A stretch of DNA of 64,000 nt from Nymphaea colorata. Its lineage: Eukaryota; Streptophyta; Magnoliopsida; Nymphaeales; Nymphaeaceae. Position numbers and translations under genes: made by a program. Each line of letters begins with the position of its first letter. Position 1 is the first letter of the stretch. The stretch lies in the NCBI RefSeq assembly GCF_008831285.2, contig NC_045144.1:9153886-9217885 (forward strand), given 5' to 3'. The notes below the pieces were generated by a model. The model had not been told where the DNA came from. It did not search any database and was given only the letters and a program-made list of their open reading frames with translations. Below, piece after piece: positions 46,101 through 59,200 of this stretch.

Positions 46101-46326
46101 GTTATGCATCAATGTCATGGTTTTGGGGCATTTTTGTCGTAGGTGTTTTTGAGAAATGTGAAGTAATTTTGTATGAACAAAATTTATTATATGATGGAAA
46201 GTTCGCCCCATTGTCTTTGATTTGCATAGCTCCTTTACTTTTTAATTGTTTTGTTATCGCACCTCAACATTTTATGTTTTAACAAAAAAAAAAATTATTT
46301 GAGGGTCAAAGTGTCGAGGTGTGACA
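43198..46326 (-). mobile_element. Solo LTR A (3129 bp), minus orientation
   Basis: Read on the minus strand it starts TGTCACACCTCG and ends AAAACATTACA. It is flanked by a perfect 5-bp duplication CTCGG (43193-43197 and 46327-46331). No PBS, PPT or coding sequence adjoins it, so it is a solo LTR left by LTR-LTR recombination. It is alignable over its whole length to the plus-strand unit at 53930-60471. The TGTCACACC start is common in Tekay/Del-type chromovirus LTRs, but the family is not proven. The Ser/Leu/Pro-rich ORFs at 43344-44023 are CT-rich LTR sequence, not genes. Confidence 0.88.
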
Positions 46327-46331
46327 CTCGG

Positions 46332-47005
46332 CCTACTCCCTTGGTTGTTGCCCGACGCATCAAGGAGTAGCTTGTGCATTGTGCACCCATTATGCCATGG
46401 CATAGCAAGACATTCATTATATATATATATAGTGTGTGTGTGTGCGCACACACGCACGAGTGATGGAAATATTCCTACATAAGTGGAGCATGTAGATCAT
46501 TTATTTTCAAAGTATGTGTGAAAAAAATGTTGTTTTCGGATGTTCTTAAATGTATTGAAACAATGTCTAAACAATGTATTTTGTAGATATATACTGTATG
46601 ATTATATTGTTTTTTGCACAAAATATCATGTTTGATATAACAAGATGTATATAAAAGGCATATGAGGAAGGCCACATGCTGAAAAGTGTATAGTGCATGA
46701 AAATGGAAATCAACTTCATGTCACATGTAAAAGTCGTGTGGTACATGCAAAATTTGTTTATTACATGCAAATCTCTTGTTTGACACATGCAACAATCTGT
46801 CGATCAAAACATGTGACATTTGTATGAAGCATGCAAATCATTGTGAATAAATTGTGATACTTATACGAAACATGGAAATCTATTGTGTGGAACATACAAA
46901 TTTGTTGGTGAAACATGTGATAATTAGTGTAATGCAAAAAACTATTTGGGCATTAACATTCCAACAGTGTATTAAAAAGATCCAGAGGTTGTGATGTTCT
47001 CCTGT
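46332..47005. other. Anonymous DNA between solo LTR A and the TRIM
   Basis: Contains a short TA/TG/CA tract (46418-46453) and a degenerate series of ACATGCAAAT/TTGTGTGAAACATG-like words (46690-46925). No gene supported. Confidence 0.45.
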
Positions 47006-47432
47006 TGTAACAACCCGACCCACTCCTAGGCTCGGGCCCCTGGTTCGGCGGATCCCAACCCGCTTCCTAGCAGTGTCGGCACCAACCTCAAAAAGGCTAC
47101 GAACCAGGACAATCATCTCATTAATGAGCCACATTTATAAGTCCTTGAAGATCCCTCACAATCTTCAATACGAGACTAAATTTATGGGGTCTTACAATCC
47201 TCCCCCCTCGAGGTCCGAGTGTTGAACCGGCTCTAATACCACTGTAACAACCCGACCCACTCTTGGGGTAAGGCCCCTGGTTGGCGGATCCCAACCCACC
47301 CCCTAGCAGTTTCAGCTCCAACCTCAAAAAGGCTACGAACCAGGACATTCATCTCATTAATGACCCCCCTTTATAAGTCCTTGAAGATCCCTCACAATCT
47401 TCAATACAGGACTAAACTTATGGATTGTTATA
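47006..47432 (-). mobile_element. TRIM (terminal-repeat retrotransposon in miniature), 427 bp
   Basis: Two direct LTRs, 47006-47196 (191 bp) and 47243-47432 (190 bp), are roughly 85% alike by eye. They bracket 46 bp of internal sequence. On the minus strand the internal part starts, 1 nt after the upper LTR, with TGGTATTAGAGCC (47241-47229), one mismatch from the initiator-Met tRNA site TGGTATCAGAGCC. It ends with the purine tract CCTCGAGGGGGGAGGAT (47213-47197) abutting the lower LTR (TGTAAGACCCC). Outer LTR ends are TGTAACAACC and its mutated partner. Flanks CCTGT and CTTGT suggest a 5-bp duplication with one change. Each LTR has a TATAAA on the minus strand. Confidence 0.85.
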
Positions 47433-47824
47433 CTTGTGTTTGTATTTGTATAGTCTTTCTTTTGTTTACAAAGTTCATTTGTATATGATTGTTCACTTGT
47501 AAGGGAATACCCTTGCACCAGTCCAAGTGTCATGTTTAAGATTCTTTACTTTAGGTATTCGCCATGAGAACCATTGTATGATCCTTCTGGCACCCTTGTA
47601 AGTCAACTCAAGTCAATCTTCTTGCTTATTCTTTCTTGTGATGTATTATATTTCTAAGTGAATGAAACAATTCATTACAAATTCTTCTTCTCCTTGTATT
47701 TCTTTATGCACTCAAAAATTATTTCTTTATGCACTATTTTTGAGTTGTCTACGTAATGTTTTATACGAGACCAAACTTCCTTTGTATGTCTTTATTTCTG
47801 CCGGAGAAGAGTCACCTCGTGACA
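47433..47824 (+). repeat. 5' LTR remnant of the chromovirus-like element
   Basis: The segment ends CTCGTGACA two nucleotides before a tRNA primer site, so it is the 3' end of a 5' LTR. Its start is not visible; the TRIM sits at or within its left part. No 3' partner was found after 52400, so the element is truncated. Confidence 0.45.
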
Positions 47825-47826
47825 AC

Positions 47827-47835
47827 TGGTATCAG
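47827..47835 (+). promoter_or_regulatory. Primer-binding site (initiator Met tRNA type)
   Basis: TGGTATCAG lies 2 nt after the presumed LTR end and matches the start of the plant initiator-Met tRNA primer site. Later bases (GACC) diverge. Confidence 0.65.
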
Positions 47836-47948
47836 GACCACATTCGGGCTCAATCTGGGGAAGCAGTTAGAGAGTCGGCGTAGAGCAACATGTCGACAAA
47901 CGAAGTTTGAGGAGGACATCCTAGCAACTCAATATAATATGTGAAGTG

Positions 47949-50900
47949 CCAAGGGCAAGAGAGTGGCTCAATCTAACGATATGGGCACATCCTATGGCTG
48001 GGAAGACCTGACCAAAATTGTGAACAACAAGCTAATTGTCAACGTAACCTCACATGAGGAAGAGTTGGGTAATCCAGTCGAGTCCTTCAAAGAACTGAGG
48101 GACAAAAAGACCATGCAGGAACAGATGGCTGGACTTGTGGGCATGAACATGTCACTTTCTAATATAATGACTGCATTGCAAGCTGAAGTTAAGGAACTTC
48201 ATGCAAAGAACTACACTCTGCAGCAGGTTTCTATAGGTGGCAGTAATGATCGACCATCAAAGGTCGACATACAAAGACCAACAAAATTCAATGGCATCTA
48301 GGTTAGCCAGGTGATCGACAACTTTTTGTTCTAAGTAGAAAAATACCTAGATTTTCAAAGCATTATGGAAGACGACCTCTAAGTCAAAACTGCAGCCATG
48401 TTACTTGAGGGAGATGATGTTGTTTGGTGGAGGCAAAAATAGCTTGATATCAAAAAAGGTATCTGCAAAATAGATACCTTTGGTGACTTTTAACAAGAGT
48501 TGAGGAGCTACTTCATGTCCCTGAATGCAAGATGACATGCGTATCAAATGGTGGATGAATTGAAGCACACATGATTCTTGCAAAACTATGTGAGGACCTA
48601 CCTGAAGCTTATGTTGGATGTACCTGATATGCTAGAAGAGGATAAACTTGACTGGTTTGTTTTGAGACTTTAGCCTTGGGTGCAATCCAAAGTGGAAAGA
48701 AGTAATCCAGAGACCTTGGAGGATGCTTATGTGGCAGCAGAGTGCTTGGCCGATACCCAAAGCAAAAACTACACTAACAACTTCAGGTCCTTGAAAACAT
48801 CTGATCATGGAGGAAATAAAAAGGTCCAATGAGACAATAAAGGTGAGTCATCAGTCCAACACCATTTCGAGAAGAAACTTTTCTTTCACAAGAAACAACA
48901 ATAACCAAGGTAAAGTGGTGACTTGTGGTTCTATGGAGATAGGCACATAGCCAGGCAATGTCTGAAGCTCCTTATAAAATATGATTGGTTGGTCAATGCC
49001 ACAAAAGTTATCAACGATGAGGCCGAAGAAGCGTAGTCACTGATGGAGGCCATTCAGATGTTCAATGCTATCGAAAGTCAAGTGGCATCAAGCATGATGG
49101 TGAATAAGGAATGTATGTACTTGGACATTACTTTAAAGGGAAAGTCTTTTATGACTATGGTAGACTGAGGGGCAATGCACAACGTTGTTTCGAAAGAAGG
49201 GGCGAAGCGATTGAGTTTGAAGCTTGAGCTTAGACAAAGAACCTTGAAGACAGTGAACTCTATGGCCAGACCTATCCTTTGAGAAGCAAAAGGGTGTAGC
49301 CATCCTGATCAAAAGAGAGGTTGCCACTAGAAACTTCTTAATTTTTCCCTTGGATGATTTCAAGGTGATTATTGGTATTGACTTCCTTCGAGGCTAAAAT
49401 GTTATGATGTTGCCAAGATACACTTCATTGGCATTGATGAGGCTAGACTATTCACACACGGTGTTGTGCTACTCTGTCAGAGGAAAGTCACTTTTCATGT
49501 TGTCTGCCATGCAACTAAAAAAGGGCATGAGGTACAGAGTGCAAACGTTCCTCGTGTCCATTCATGCCGAGGAAGAAGCCAGGCTAGTTTTTATTCCACA
49601 TAGTATAGTTCCTTTGTTGAAAGAGTTTCAAAAAGTAATGCCACTTGAACTAGCAATGTGATTACCACTGAGGCGAGGTGTGGAACTAGTTTGTGGAGGT
49701 AGACCCCTAGCCATGGTTTCTTACCATAAGAGATTGGCCAAATTGAAGTTGCTATGAAGACAACTCGATGAGACGTTGGAAACAAACATCATTCTGACCT
49801 TCAAAGGCATCATTTGGAGCCCATGTGATGTTCTAGATGAAACATAATGGCTCAAAGCGACTATGTGTGGACTATTGTGCATTAAACAAGGCAACAATCA
49901 AGAACAAAAACTCTTTGTCACTTATTCTCAACTTGTTCAATGAGTTGGGTAATGCATGAATCTTCTTGAAATTGGACATTCATTCGGATTACTGACAGGT
50001 CAAGATTGCAGAAGGAGATGAACTAAAGACCACTTGTGTCACCCGGTATCAAGTTTATAAATTCTTAGTGATGTCATTTGGGTTGACTAATGCACCAGTG
50101 ACCTTCTCAACATTGATAAATAAGATCTTGACAAGTTCATGGGGGTCTATCTTGATGATATATTGGTCTTTTGTGAAAACATGGAAGATCATATTAGTCA
50201 CTTACGAACGGTATTTAAAGTGTTGACAGAGAATGATCTCTATGTGAAAAATGAAAAGTGTCTCTTTGGCCAACAGGAGATAAGCTTTCTCAGCCATGTT
50301 ATCAGAGACGACCAGCTACGAATAGATCTGAAGAAGGTGAGAGCCATCTAAGAATAGAAGCTGCCAACTATAGTGCTTGAATTGCATTTCTTCCTTGGAT
50401 TGGCCCATTACTGTAAGCAGTTCATTGAGGGGTATTGTCTGATTGTTGCCCCCTCACTGACTCACTCAAGAACAACAAGGTTTGGGTTTCGAGATAGTCT
50501 GCCCAATATGCTTTCAAAGGTTTAAAGAGAGTTCTTGTGCGAGAGCATGTGCTTAAGTTGTTCAACAACTTGAAACTTTTTGAGGTCCACACTAACGCCT
50601 CTAACTTTGCCATCGAAGGAGTGTTGTTGCAAGAAGATCATCTGATCCCCTATGAGAACCAAAAATTCAAGGAGATAGAGAGGTGCTATACTGTGCATGA
50701 GTGAGAGATGACTGCTATTATGCATTGTCTTTGCAAAAGGAGACATTATCTATTGCGAATTCAGTTCGTCGTGAAAAAAAAAGCAACATAGCCACAAGCT
50801 GGTTTTAGACACAAAAGAAGTTGTCCCCAAAGCAGGCCTGCAGGCAGAAATTTTTGGGAGAGTTCGACTTTGTTGTAGAGTACAAGATGGGAAAGACCAA

Positions 50901-52400
50901 CGTTGTTGCTAATGCATTGAGTCAGAGTGCTGAACTTGCGACAATTAGAGCAAAGGCCTATGAAGTACCACTAGAGGGTGCTTTCCTTAAGTGCATTTGT
51001 GAAGGGATGCGACAGGACCCAACGACTCAACACTTGTTGGCCTTGGTCGAAGCAGGTAAGACTCAGAGGTTCTGGCTACAGGATGGACCTTTTCTCACTA
51101 AAGGCGGACATGCATTTATGCCTCTGGGCATCCTTCGATGGGATCTCTTAAAGGAGTACCATGACACATTATGGGCTAGCTACCCTGGCCAAGAGTAGAC
51201 CCTAGCACTCTTTGAATGTGGCTATTATTGGCCATAGATGCACGACGATGTTGATGCATATGTGAAGACGTATATCATCTATGAACAAGATAAAGAGTCG
51301 AACCAAAAAGTACCAGCCTCTTAGAACCACTACCCATTTCAGAGCACTCATGGGAAAGTCTCTCCATAGACTTAATTGTGAGCCTCCCAAAAGTAGACAG
51401 CGTCAGTTCTGTCCTTGTGGTTGTGGATAAGTTTTCAAGGTATGCTACATTCATCCCAACCTCAAAGGAATGTCCTACGAAGAAGGCGGCGAAGTTCTTC
51501 ATGCAGGACATAGTGAAACACTGGGGTATGCCAAAGAGTATTATGAGTGACTATGATGCTTGCTTCATGGGCAAGTTTTGGCATGAAGTATTTCAGTTCT
51601 TTAACTTAGACATACCGTTTTTCATGAGTTTCCACTTGTAGATAGACGACCAGATAGAGCATATCAATGCTTTGTTGGAGTCATACCAGTGACACTTCGT
51701 CAATACAAACTAGGTGAAGCTACTCGATGTTGCCCAATTCTGCTATAACTTAAAGAAGAATGATTTTTCTGGGCACTGTCCATTTGACATAGGTACAGGG
51801 TGACAACCACTGATGTCGCACACTCTTGCTACCTAGGAAAAGGAAAGACCTACATTTGCATACTAGTTTGTGAGAGATTGGCAGAAGCATATGAAACTCG
51901 TCAAGGCATTCTTGCATAAGGCTACAAAGAAGATGAACAAGTAGCTAACAAAGACCGACGACCTATTGAATTCCAAGTTGGAGATCAGGTCCTTGTGAAG
52001 TTGTATCTTGATCGCAAGGTATCTTTTGTGGCTGACAACATGCCTTGATCTGAAAGTAAGAAGGGTCATTCACTATAATCAAGAAGATTGGGAAGCTGGC
52101 ATACAAGCTACACTTGTCGCGAGACTTCAAGATGCATCAAGTGTTTCACATATGCAACTTGAAGTCATTCTATGTCGATGTTAAAGATCTAGAGAAGAGT
52201 CATGCACAACGGGAGCCAATCTTGCAAAGTGCACCTTCGATCAAGTATGCAACTTAAAGGCCGTTGTCGCATATGTCAGTGAGTCGAAGAAGTACTTTGT
52301 CAGTGGGTGGATGAGGAGTAGCCAACATGGGAGTACGCGTTCAGAATGTAGCAGTGCTACCTAGAAGTAAGTCAGAGCAAACCATGATGTAGTTGGTGCC
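47949..52400 (+). pseudogene. Ty3/gypsy chromovirus-like gag-pol, decayed
   Basis: Blocks of a gypsy polyprotein occur in order with many stops and frameshifts. Gag (SKVDIQRPTKFNG, 48255-48297; then WVQSKVERSNPETLEDAYVA near 48678-48740) is followed by a protease-like region (CMYLDITLKGKSFMTMVD, about 49110-49167) and reverse transcriptase with GVYLDDILVFCENMEDHISH (50142-50201) and NEKCLFGQQEISFLSH. RNase H/linker follows at 50821-51198 (SPKQACRQKFLGEFDF, VEYKMGKTNVVANALSQ). Integrase has VVVDKFSRYATFIPTSKECP and SIMSDYDACFMGKFWHEVFQ (51378-51641). A chromodomain-like tail YFVSGWM...STRSECSSAT lies near 52285-52370. It cannot be active. Lineage assignment (chromovirus) rests on the weak tail and the initiator-Met primer site. 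Confidence 0.8.
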
Positions 52401-52424
52401 AAGGACGGTGCATGATTGTAGGAA

Positions 52425-52715
52425 GTGTGCTTGCCTTTGTCTTCTCATTTTTGGCAAAACATTTCTTCGTCTCTGCAAGGAACTGCTTGACATTACTTTT
52501 TTCAGATATAGCCTCCCTAAAGTTTCTAAAATCACATGTTCATAATTATAAAACAAATTTAATTAGAATGCTACCACTTCTTAAAGTTTCTTTTATACGT
52601 AGTGGAACTTTCATCAAAAGAGCTTTTGGCTGCTCTTCTTTTAGTTCAAGATCCAAATCCATACACCTAAGAACTATCATTGCACACTCTCTCCAGTTTT
52701 TGAAATTTGTGTCAT
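52425..52715 (-). pseudogene. Ty1/copia gag fragment
   Basis: Minus-strand reading gives NFKNWRECAMIVLRCMDLDL and then, after a frameshift, REAISEKSNVKQFLAETKKC. These match the conserved gag blocks of copia elements (NFKTWKE...CMDLDLAL; RGAISE...AKEFLAEIE). No protease or later domain adjoins it, and it abuts the end of the gypsy pseudogene. Confidence 0.7.
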
Positions 52716-52740
52716 TCAAATGGGAATAGAAGTGATGTTT

Positions 52741-53929
52741 GCAGTTAGTGTAGCAAGATTTGCATTAACTATATGAAGATCAAAACAAACAAACACAAGC
52801 ACACTATCAATATATGACTAGGCATACAACAACTTTTAATCATCAAATTCAAATGATGATGTAAGCTATTATAGAACACCTTGCTCTTAGGACTGACCTA
52901 TTGCCCACATGGAAACCTCATAGATGGTTGCATATTCATTAGTGAGTGAGATTATTGAATTCTATTGTATAACATCCTTGCTTTGGCTGGCCAATGTCCA
53001 CATGGAAAACAAACATACAAACATCTTAATTTCATCAGATGAATTAACTTCTATAAGAGAGGGTACTTAGGTCGATGTTGTTCTAAGTTAGTTCATCTTA
53101 GAATTTCAAACACAAGAATTTGAGATTTAAATCCTAATATGATAGGTATTGACATGCACAAACTATTTGAAATCCAAATCAAATGGATCCAGATCATGAC
53201 CTTAGATTTAAGCCAAATGAATTCAAATCATGAGCATGGATCCAAAACACATCGCCACAATCAAGTTTCTAGATCCGAACAAAATAGATTCAAATCATGA
53301 CTTTCAATTCAAACCAAATAGATCCAAATCATGACACCAGAACCAAACCATGACTTCAGATTTAGACCAAATAAATATATATTAGGATAATAGATCCAGA
53401 TCAAGACTTCACATCCAAACCAAATCATGAGTTTGGATCAAGATCATAGGATCAAGTTCATGAAAATCAATCCAAACTAATTGATCTAGCACAAAAATCT
53501 GGATCTAAGAATATGATGATATTTTGATTTAATACAAACGAGAACTATAGCTATAAAATCCAAACAATCCATAAGTGAATCTAATAAGGACCTAAAACAT
53601 AATTATATATCCAAATTCAATTTCATATGGATCTAATCATGCTATAGTGAAAACTAGATCATGATAACTAACAACATCTTGATCTGGATATCAAGAACAT
53701 GAACCCTACATCAAATTCAAATCTAGGCATCACATGGATATGACATTGCATCAAATCTAAATCTAAATAGAACATAGATTATCCAAACCATACAAAGATC
53801 CAAAACCCAAAAGCGATTTGGATAGAATACTTAAATCAAAATCTAGATTAAAATCAATTTAAAACATGAACCACAACACATGACCCAACCGGGTCTCTCT
53901 CTCTCTCTGACCTATGGCAACAACCATGG
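52741..53929. other. Anonymous AT-rich DNA with degenerate repeats
   Basis: 53130-53880 is a degenerate tandem series of GATCCAAATCATGAC-like and AATCCAAACCAAAT-like words, roughly 40-50 bp apart. No gene supported. It could be leader sequence of the copia fragment on its left. Confidence 0.5.
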
Positions 53930-56272
53930 TGTCACACCCGGACCTTTTTAACCCCAAACAAAAAAAAAATTACAAACACGTCAAGGTGTGACGACACAAA
54001 AATTAAAATGAAGCTATGTAAATCAAAATGACAGTGTGACAAATATTCCATTATGTACCAAAATCAGTTTATACAAAATGACTTCACGTTTATCAATAAC
54101 ACATATGACAAAAAATGCTTTCAGAACCAAAACATAGATGTCTAAACAAAAACAAGACATCAATGAGACAAAAATGTGATGCGCTGGCACAACTATAGAC
54201 CCAAAATCTCTCCAGTAGGATGTGAGAGGAGCCGTCTATTGTCTAGGGCATGCCAAAACCTGAAAAAGATAGACAAAAAAAACCAGAAAAATCCCTAACC
54301 CCCTAAGGTAAGGGCTCAAATATGGAGTCTAACATACAAAGAAACATAACCATTACAATATCATGCTACATGCATGTAGTTACATAACTTATCATAGTGG
54401 TCCTTCTTATATTCTACGATATGTATGGATCACTCAATAGCCACAATCAATACAGTTAATAGTCTTATTTAATTCATTCACATTCACTCCATTCACATTC
54501 GTTTCATTTATATTCATTTTATTTACATTTGATTCGGTGAATTGACAGCTCTTGTGAGTGCAAACCATAAGTGTGTGTACATCATGGGCGACCTACAATC
54601 AGGAGACCACCGTGGTGGCCTAAAATAGCAATGATCTGTTCACGCTACAGTGGTAGAGCAATCAACCATGGATGTGTGAATTCTAAGGAGAGTTGCTCAG
54701 CCTTCCTTAAAACACTCGGGTTGGGAAGGCGAGAGCCCAATGCTCCAAGCACATCATACAACAATATCCTATGATCTTGCACCGCTGTACTTCGAGCAGG
54801 CGAGACCGATGGCGATGGCGGGATGTATCTCAAACATATTACCATAACCTAGAACCCTCCAATCAATTATTCTTTCTTAATTTACTATTATGAGAGCACA
54901 TTCACAATAGGATAGGATAGCACACGAGGTTGGTTTACTTCACGAGTGCATCCAAACCCTAAATCATCTCTCTAAGAAGGTCACACATTCAATCAATACT
55001 CTTAGCTAGCCAGGTCATACATTATGGGCACTTCTATCCGTAAGTCCATTCAATCGAATCACTGCCCAACAACAATACAAACGAAAATCTCATAACATTC
55101 AGAATAGTCAAAGCATAACAATCACTTCATACGAAAACTTAACCGAACCATAGAAAGTAGTCTCGATCCATGATTGGCTCATAGTTATCCTATGTCAATA
55201 TCATGTTAGGATGCTCACTAATGCACAATCGAGGTCGAAGAGATACTCGACTCGATACCCCGCCTAATTTGTCCTAAGCAATTATAATTCCTAGCATGCT
55301 TATGCCATTGATATTATTTTAAAAATAGTCAATCAATCTCACGCATGCATTCATATGACAATAAGCATGTTATATCACATATCAGTTAAACAAAACACAA
55401 TCATATGATTCAAGTCAAACGAAACACAATCATATGATTCAACGATCCTAAAAACCCCACACTTAGGAGCATAACTCACACTCCATATTTGGTCTCATGT
55501 AGGAATTTGCCTGTAATGTCATCATATCTATCGTGTGTCCCCACAAAAACTCACAATTGCCTCGAGCTCCAAATCTTTTCACTCAAGGCCTACTCGATGT
55601 ACCCAGTTCACATGCAAAAATTCAAAGTGATGAGTTTTTTCCTTCACTTCACTCTAAAAGAAGTAAGACCATTGAGGCATATGTTGTCGTCTCAAGAGGG
55701 TGCGGAAAGGTAGAATCGGCCTGTACAATCTTCCAACAAACCTTTTTCATCTTTCTGAGGTTATGACCAATTGATTTAAGCTCCAAGACCTCGATTCAAC
55801 CTATCAATAGTATGTTTCTCAACTTACTTTCTTAGTTGAGGCGTCATCCCGGCAATTATGTTTCTCATTCGTCAATTCGATGATGACAACTCTAGCTCAC
55901 TAGTAAGATTGTAAAATTTGATTGAATTCCCACGAAAGAAGTATTATTCACCCTAACATATGTCTGAACCCTAATAATTTACATGTTTTGTCGTCCCTTC
56001 AAATCATAATTTGACCAACATAAGTACTTTTTCCCTACAAGCAACGTAATATTCATATCATCAATAGTTTACATCAAGAGTTCATTAAAACAGTCTCAAA
56101 CCTTCCCCACATTATCAAAATCACTACCATGCCCCCTAACTGCTTCAAATATTAATCTATCATGCTAAAAGGATAATACTATATACTTTTAGGAAAAAAA
56201 TTTAATAAAATTAGGTTTGTTTAGTCATATTCACCGTTCTATAGAGTCTTAGTTGTTGTAGATGTTCCTAGA
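53930..56272 (+). mobile_element. Solo LTR B, left part
   Basis: It starts TGTCACACCCGGACC next to CATGG (53925-53929) and aligns, inverted, with solo LTR A. The shared landmarks are the AGACCCAAAATCT...GTAGGATGTGAG block near 54200 and the GGCGACCTACA...GGAAGGCGAGAGCCCAA block at 54587-54740. The GAGGTCGAAGAGATACTCGA then CTCGATACCCCGCCT block lies at 55231-55265. It is interrupted at about 56272 by the hAT element and continues at 59546. Divergence from LTR A is clearly higher than between the Ogre LTRs, so these are old insertions. Confidence 0.85.
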
Positions 56273-59200
56273 AATGTTGTAAAAAGTGTATCGTAAGTCA
56301 TATTCAGAAAGGCTTTAAGATACGTCGTATCGTAAAATATCGTATCGTATCGTAATGATATCGTAATTTAAAAAATAGTAATAAATCAGAAAAAAATTGA
56401 AAAAAAATATAAAAAATCATAAAAAATCATAAAAAATCAGTAAAAATAAAAATAATAATAAGTTCTTCATAAAAAACATGTTTTAGATAATGATAGACTT
56501 ATTATTATCTAAATGTTATGTATTACATGACATCACATGATTTACATCAAAAGATTATAAAATAAAAGCACTCTCGATTCTCATTCATAATCTTCATCAT
56601 CCTCATCTCCATCTTCTTTTTCATCTTCATCTCCATGAATTTGAACACCAACATATTCAACAGGCTCTCCTTCATCAACAAATTCTTCTGTGCTTCAGCT
56701 TCAAGGTTGAAGCATTGAGGATCTTCTTCATCAAATATTGCAGTGGTTCTTCCTCAATCCATGGCTCTAGATCTTCAAAATTTTCCAAACTGATAGGATC
56801 AAACTGAGATGTGTGCTTCCTTGCTGATGTTTTTTTGTAATTGTCCATGTTAAATAAGAGAAAACTTGTTAATATATAATTATACATAAACATATTGTAA
56901 AACAAATGTAAATATTAAGCTATATTACCTTTGTTTCAACCTCATATTATATCGAACAAAGACTAAATCATTCAACCTTTTATGTTCGAGCTTATTCTTT
57001 TTCTTGTTGTGGATATGTTGGAAAACACTCCAATTCCTTTCGCATCCACTAGCACTACATGCCTGGCCGAGGACTTTAATTGCAAAACGTGTTAGGTTTG
57101 GACAATCAATCCAAAACCTATTCCACCACAAATCTAAACAAAAATAAAACAAATTTCATGTAAAAGTTAAAAACTTAAAACAACGTAAAAGAATCAAATG
57201 TAACAAATGCAAAGTAAATTAAAAATTTCTATGTATTTACCTAGACACATGGTTGTCCTAGCTCAAACGGCGCCTGGTTCTCCCATATCCCCAAAACAAC
57301 TGTCATATAAATCTAACTCACTGTGCACAGCATCTTGTTCTCTAGAATCTACCGATAACACTGAAATACAATTTAACAAACCATGTGTGAATTCTCTGTC
57401 CTTTTTAAATGCAGTAGAAAATCTAATTGCAGGATTTAGATAGTAAGCTACTGTACAGTCCACCTTTTATCTATAATCTTCCATATGGGCATATATAATT
57501 TTTTCTTCCCTTTCAAGTTGTCTCGAATTGCCTCTTTTGTTTTATCCATGGCCTCATATAAGTACCCTATGGAAGACCTATCCTCGCTGTCAGTTATGTT
57601 ACGAATGGAACACAAACCTTTAATAGCTTCACACATGATTCCCAAAATTCGTTATTAAATAAAATATCCACAACTAAACAAGAATTTCTTTTATGGGCAT
57701 GTGGATATGCAGCCCATTCTTCACTAGAGAACATCTGCCTTAATGGAGTTCTTTGTTTCACTATACTCTGCACAGTCAATACATTTGTGGCAAATCTAGT
57801 TTGTCTAGGTCGTATTAATTCAACTCCTTTTGTAAATTTTCTCATCAAACTCAAGACATATGCATGATTATAGATATATTTTGTAACCTCTTGGCATTGG
57901 TCAGCAGTTGATTTCATATCATGCATCTCACTAAGATCTTGAAGCATAAGATTAACACAATGAGTGACACATAAACTCCAATAAAATGTTCTATACTTTT
58001 GAAATAACATATCTCCTGAAGCTCTATAATTTGCAGCATTATCTGTAATAAACTGTATAATGTTTGCGGGTCCAACTTCTTGTACAACATTATAAAAAAC
58101 ATTGAACAAAATCTGAGCAGTTTTAACAACATCAAAAATCAAGAGATTTCAAGAACATTGTACATTTAGGGTAGTAAACAAGAAAATTCACAAGTGTTCT
58201 TGACCGTGTATCAGTTCATCCATTTGACATAATGGAGCAATCTGTTTCCTTCCAACATAATTTCAACTGTTCACAATGTTCAGATACTTTTTTCACCGTA
58301 GCTTCAAGAAATTTGCCCCTCACCTGATGATATGATGGCATTTTGAATCTAGGGCCTATAGATGCAATTGCATCTGCCATAGCTTGGAACTTAAAGGAAT
58401 TAGTTGCATTAAAGGGAATACATGCATCATAAAACCATTCACATACCCCTGATGTAACATATCTTTAGATGTCATAGCAGCACGAATCTGCGGTTGACCA
58501 CCTGGGCCAGTATATGAAGGGAAAAAGCTCCTAATTGAACCAACACTAGACCTACCAGTAGGAACTCTACCACTAGGTGGTCGATGACCACGCCTAGCCC
58601 TAATATCTGGTGTGTCTCTTCTCTTCCTTTCCGATGGGCCAGATCAACCTCCTTCATAGATGATTCCTTTCCCTCTATCTCTTGAGCTATCCACATCTAT
58701 TCTTAGACTACTATCATATTCATCATGTTCAACATTTTCATAAGTTTCTTCTTCTTCTTCAACTTCCCAAGACTCATTATAGTCTGCCTCTTCCATTTGT
58801 TTTTGTATCTTTCTTTGATGTAAAGCATGAAGCATATCTAAACATTGCTGACACACAAATGGAGGCAAAGGTTTGTTTGTGCTTCCAACACATGGAGCTA
58901 CATCTTTGGAGGTCCCTCCCAAATGGTGTTTCATTCTAATAATCCCTCCTGAGAATGTATTCGCACAAAAGCTACATTTGAGTTTTAACCAGTTTTCTCC
59001 TTCACCCTTTCGCACCATTGCCATGTAGGATCCATATCTTCACAACAAAAAACGAAAATTTATGGTAAACTTAATGAAAAACAACTGAAATCTTTCAATC
59101 TAAGGTAAAAATATATGAATATATGGTAAAAACAAGAGATTTCATACCTTACGAAGAAAAAATGAAGAAAACCTCTTTCCTCCCAACAAAAATCAACCAC

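Noticed and set aside
47006-47432. Cassandra-type TRIM carrying 5S rRNA sequence
   Set aside because: No recognisable 5S rRNA internal promoter was seen in either LTR; the LTRs have TATA-like boxes instead.
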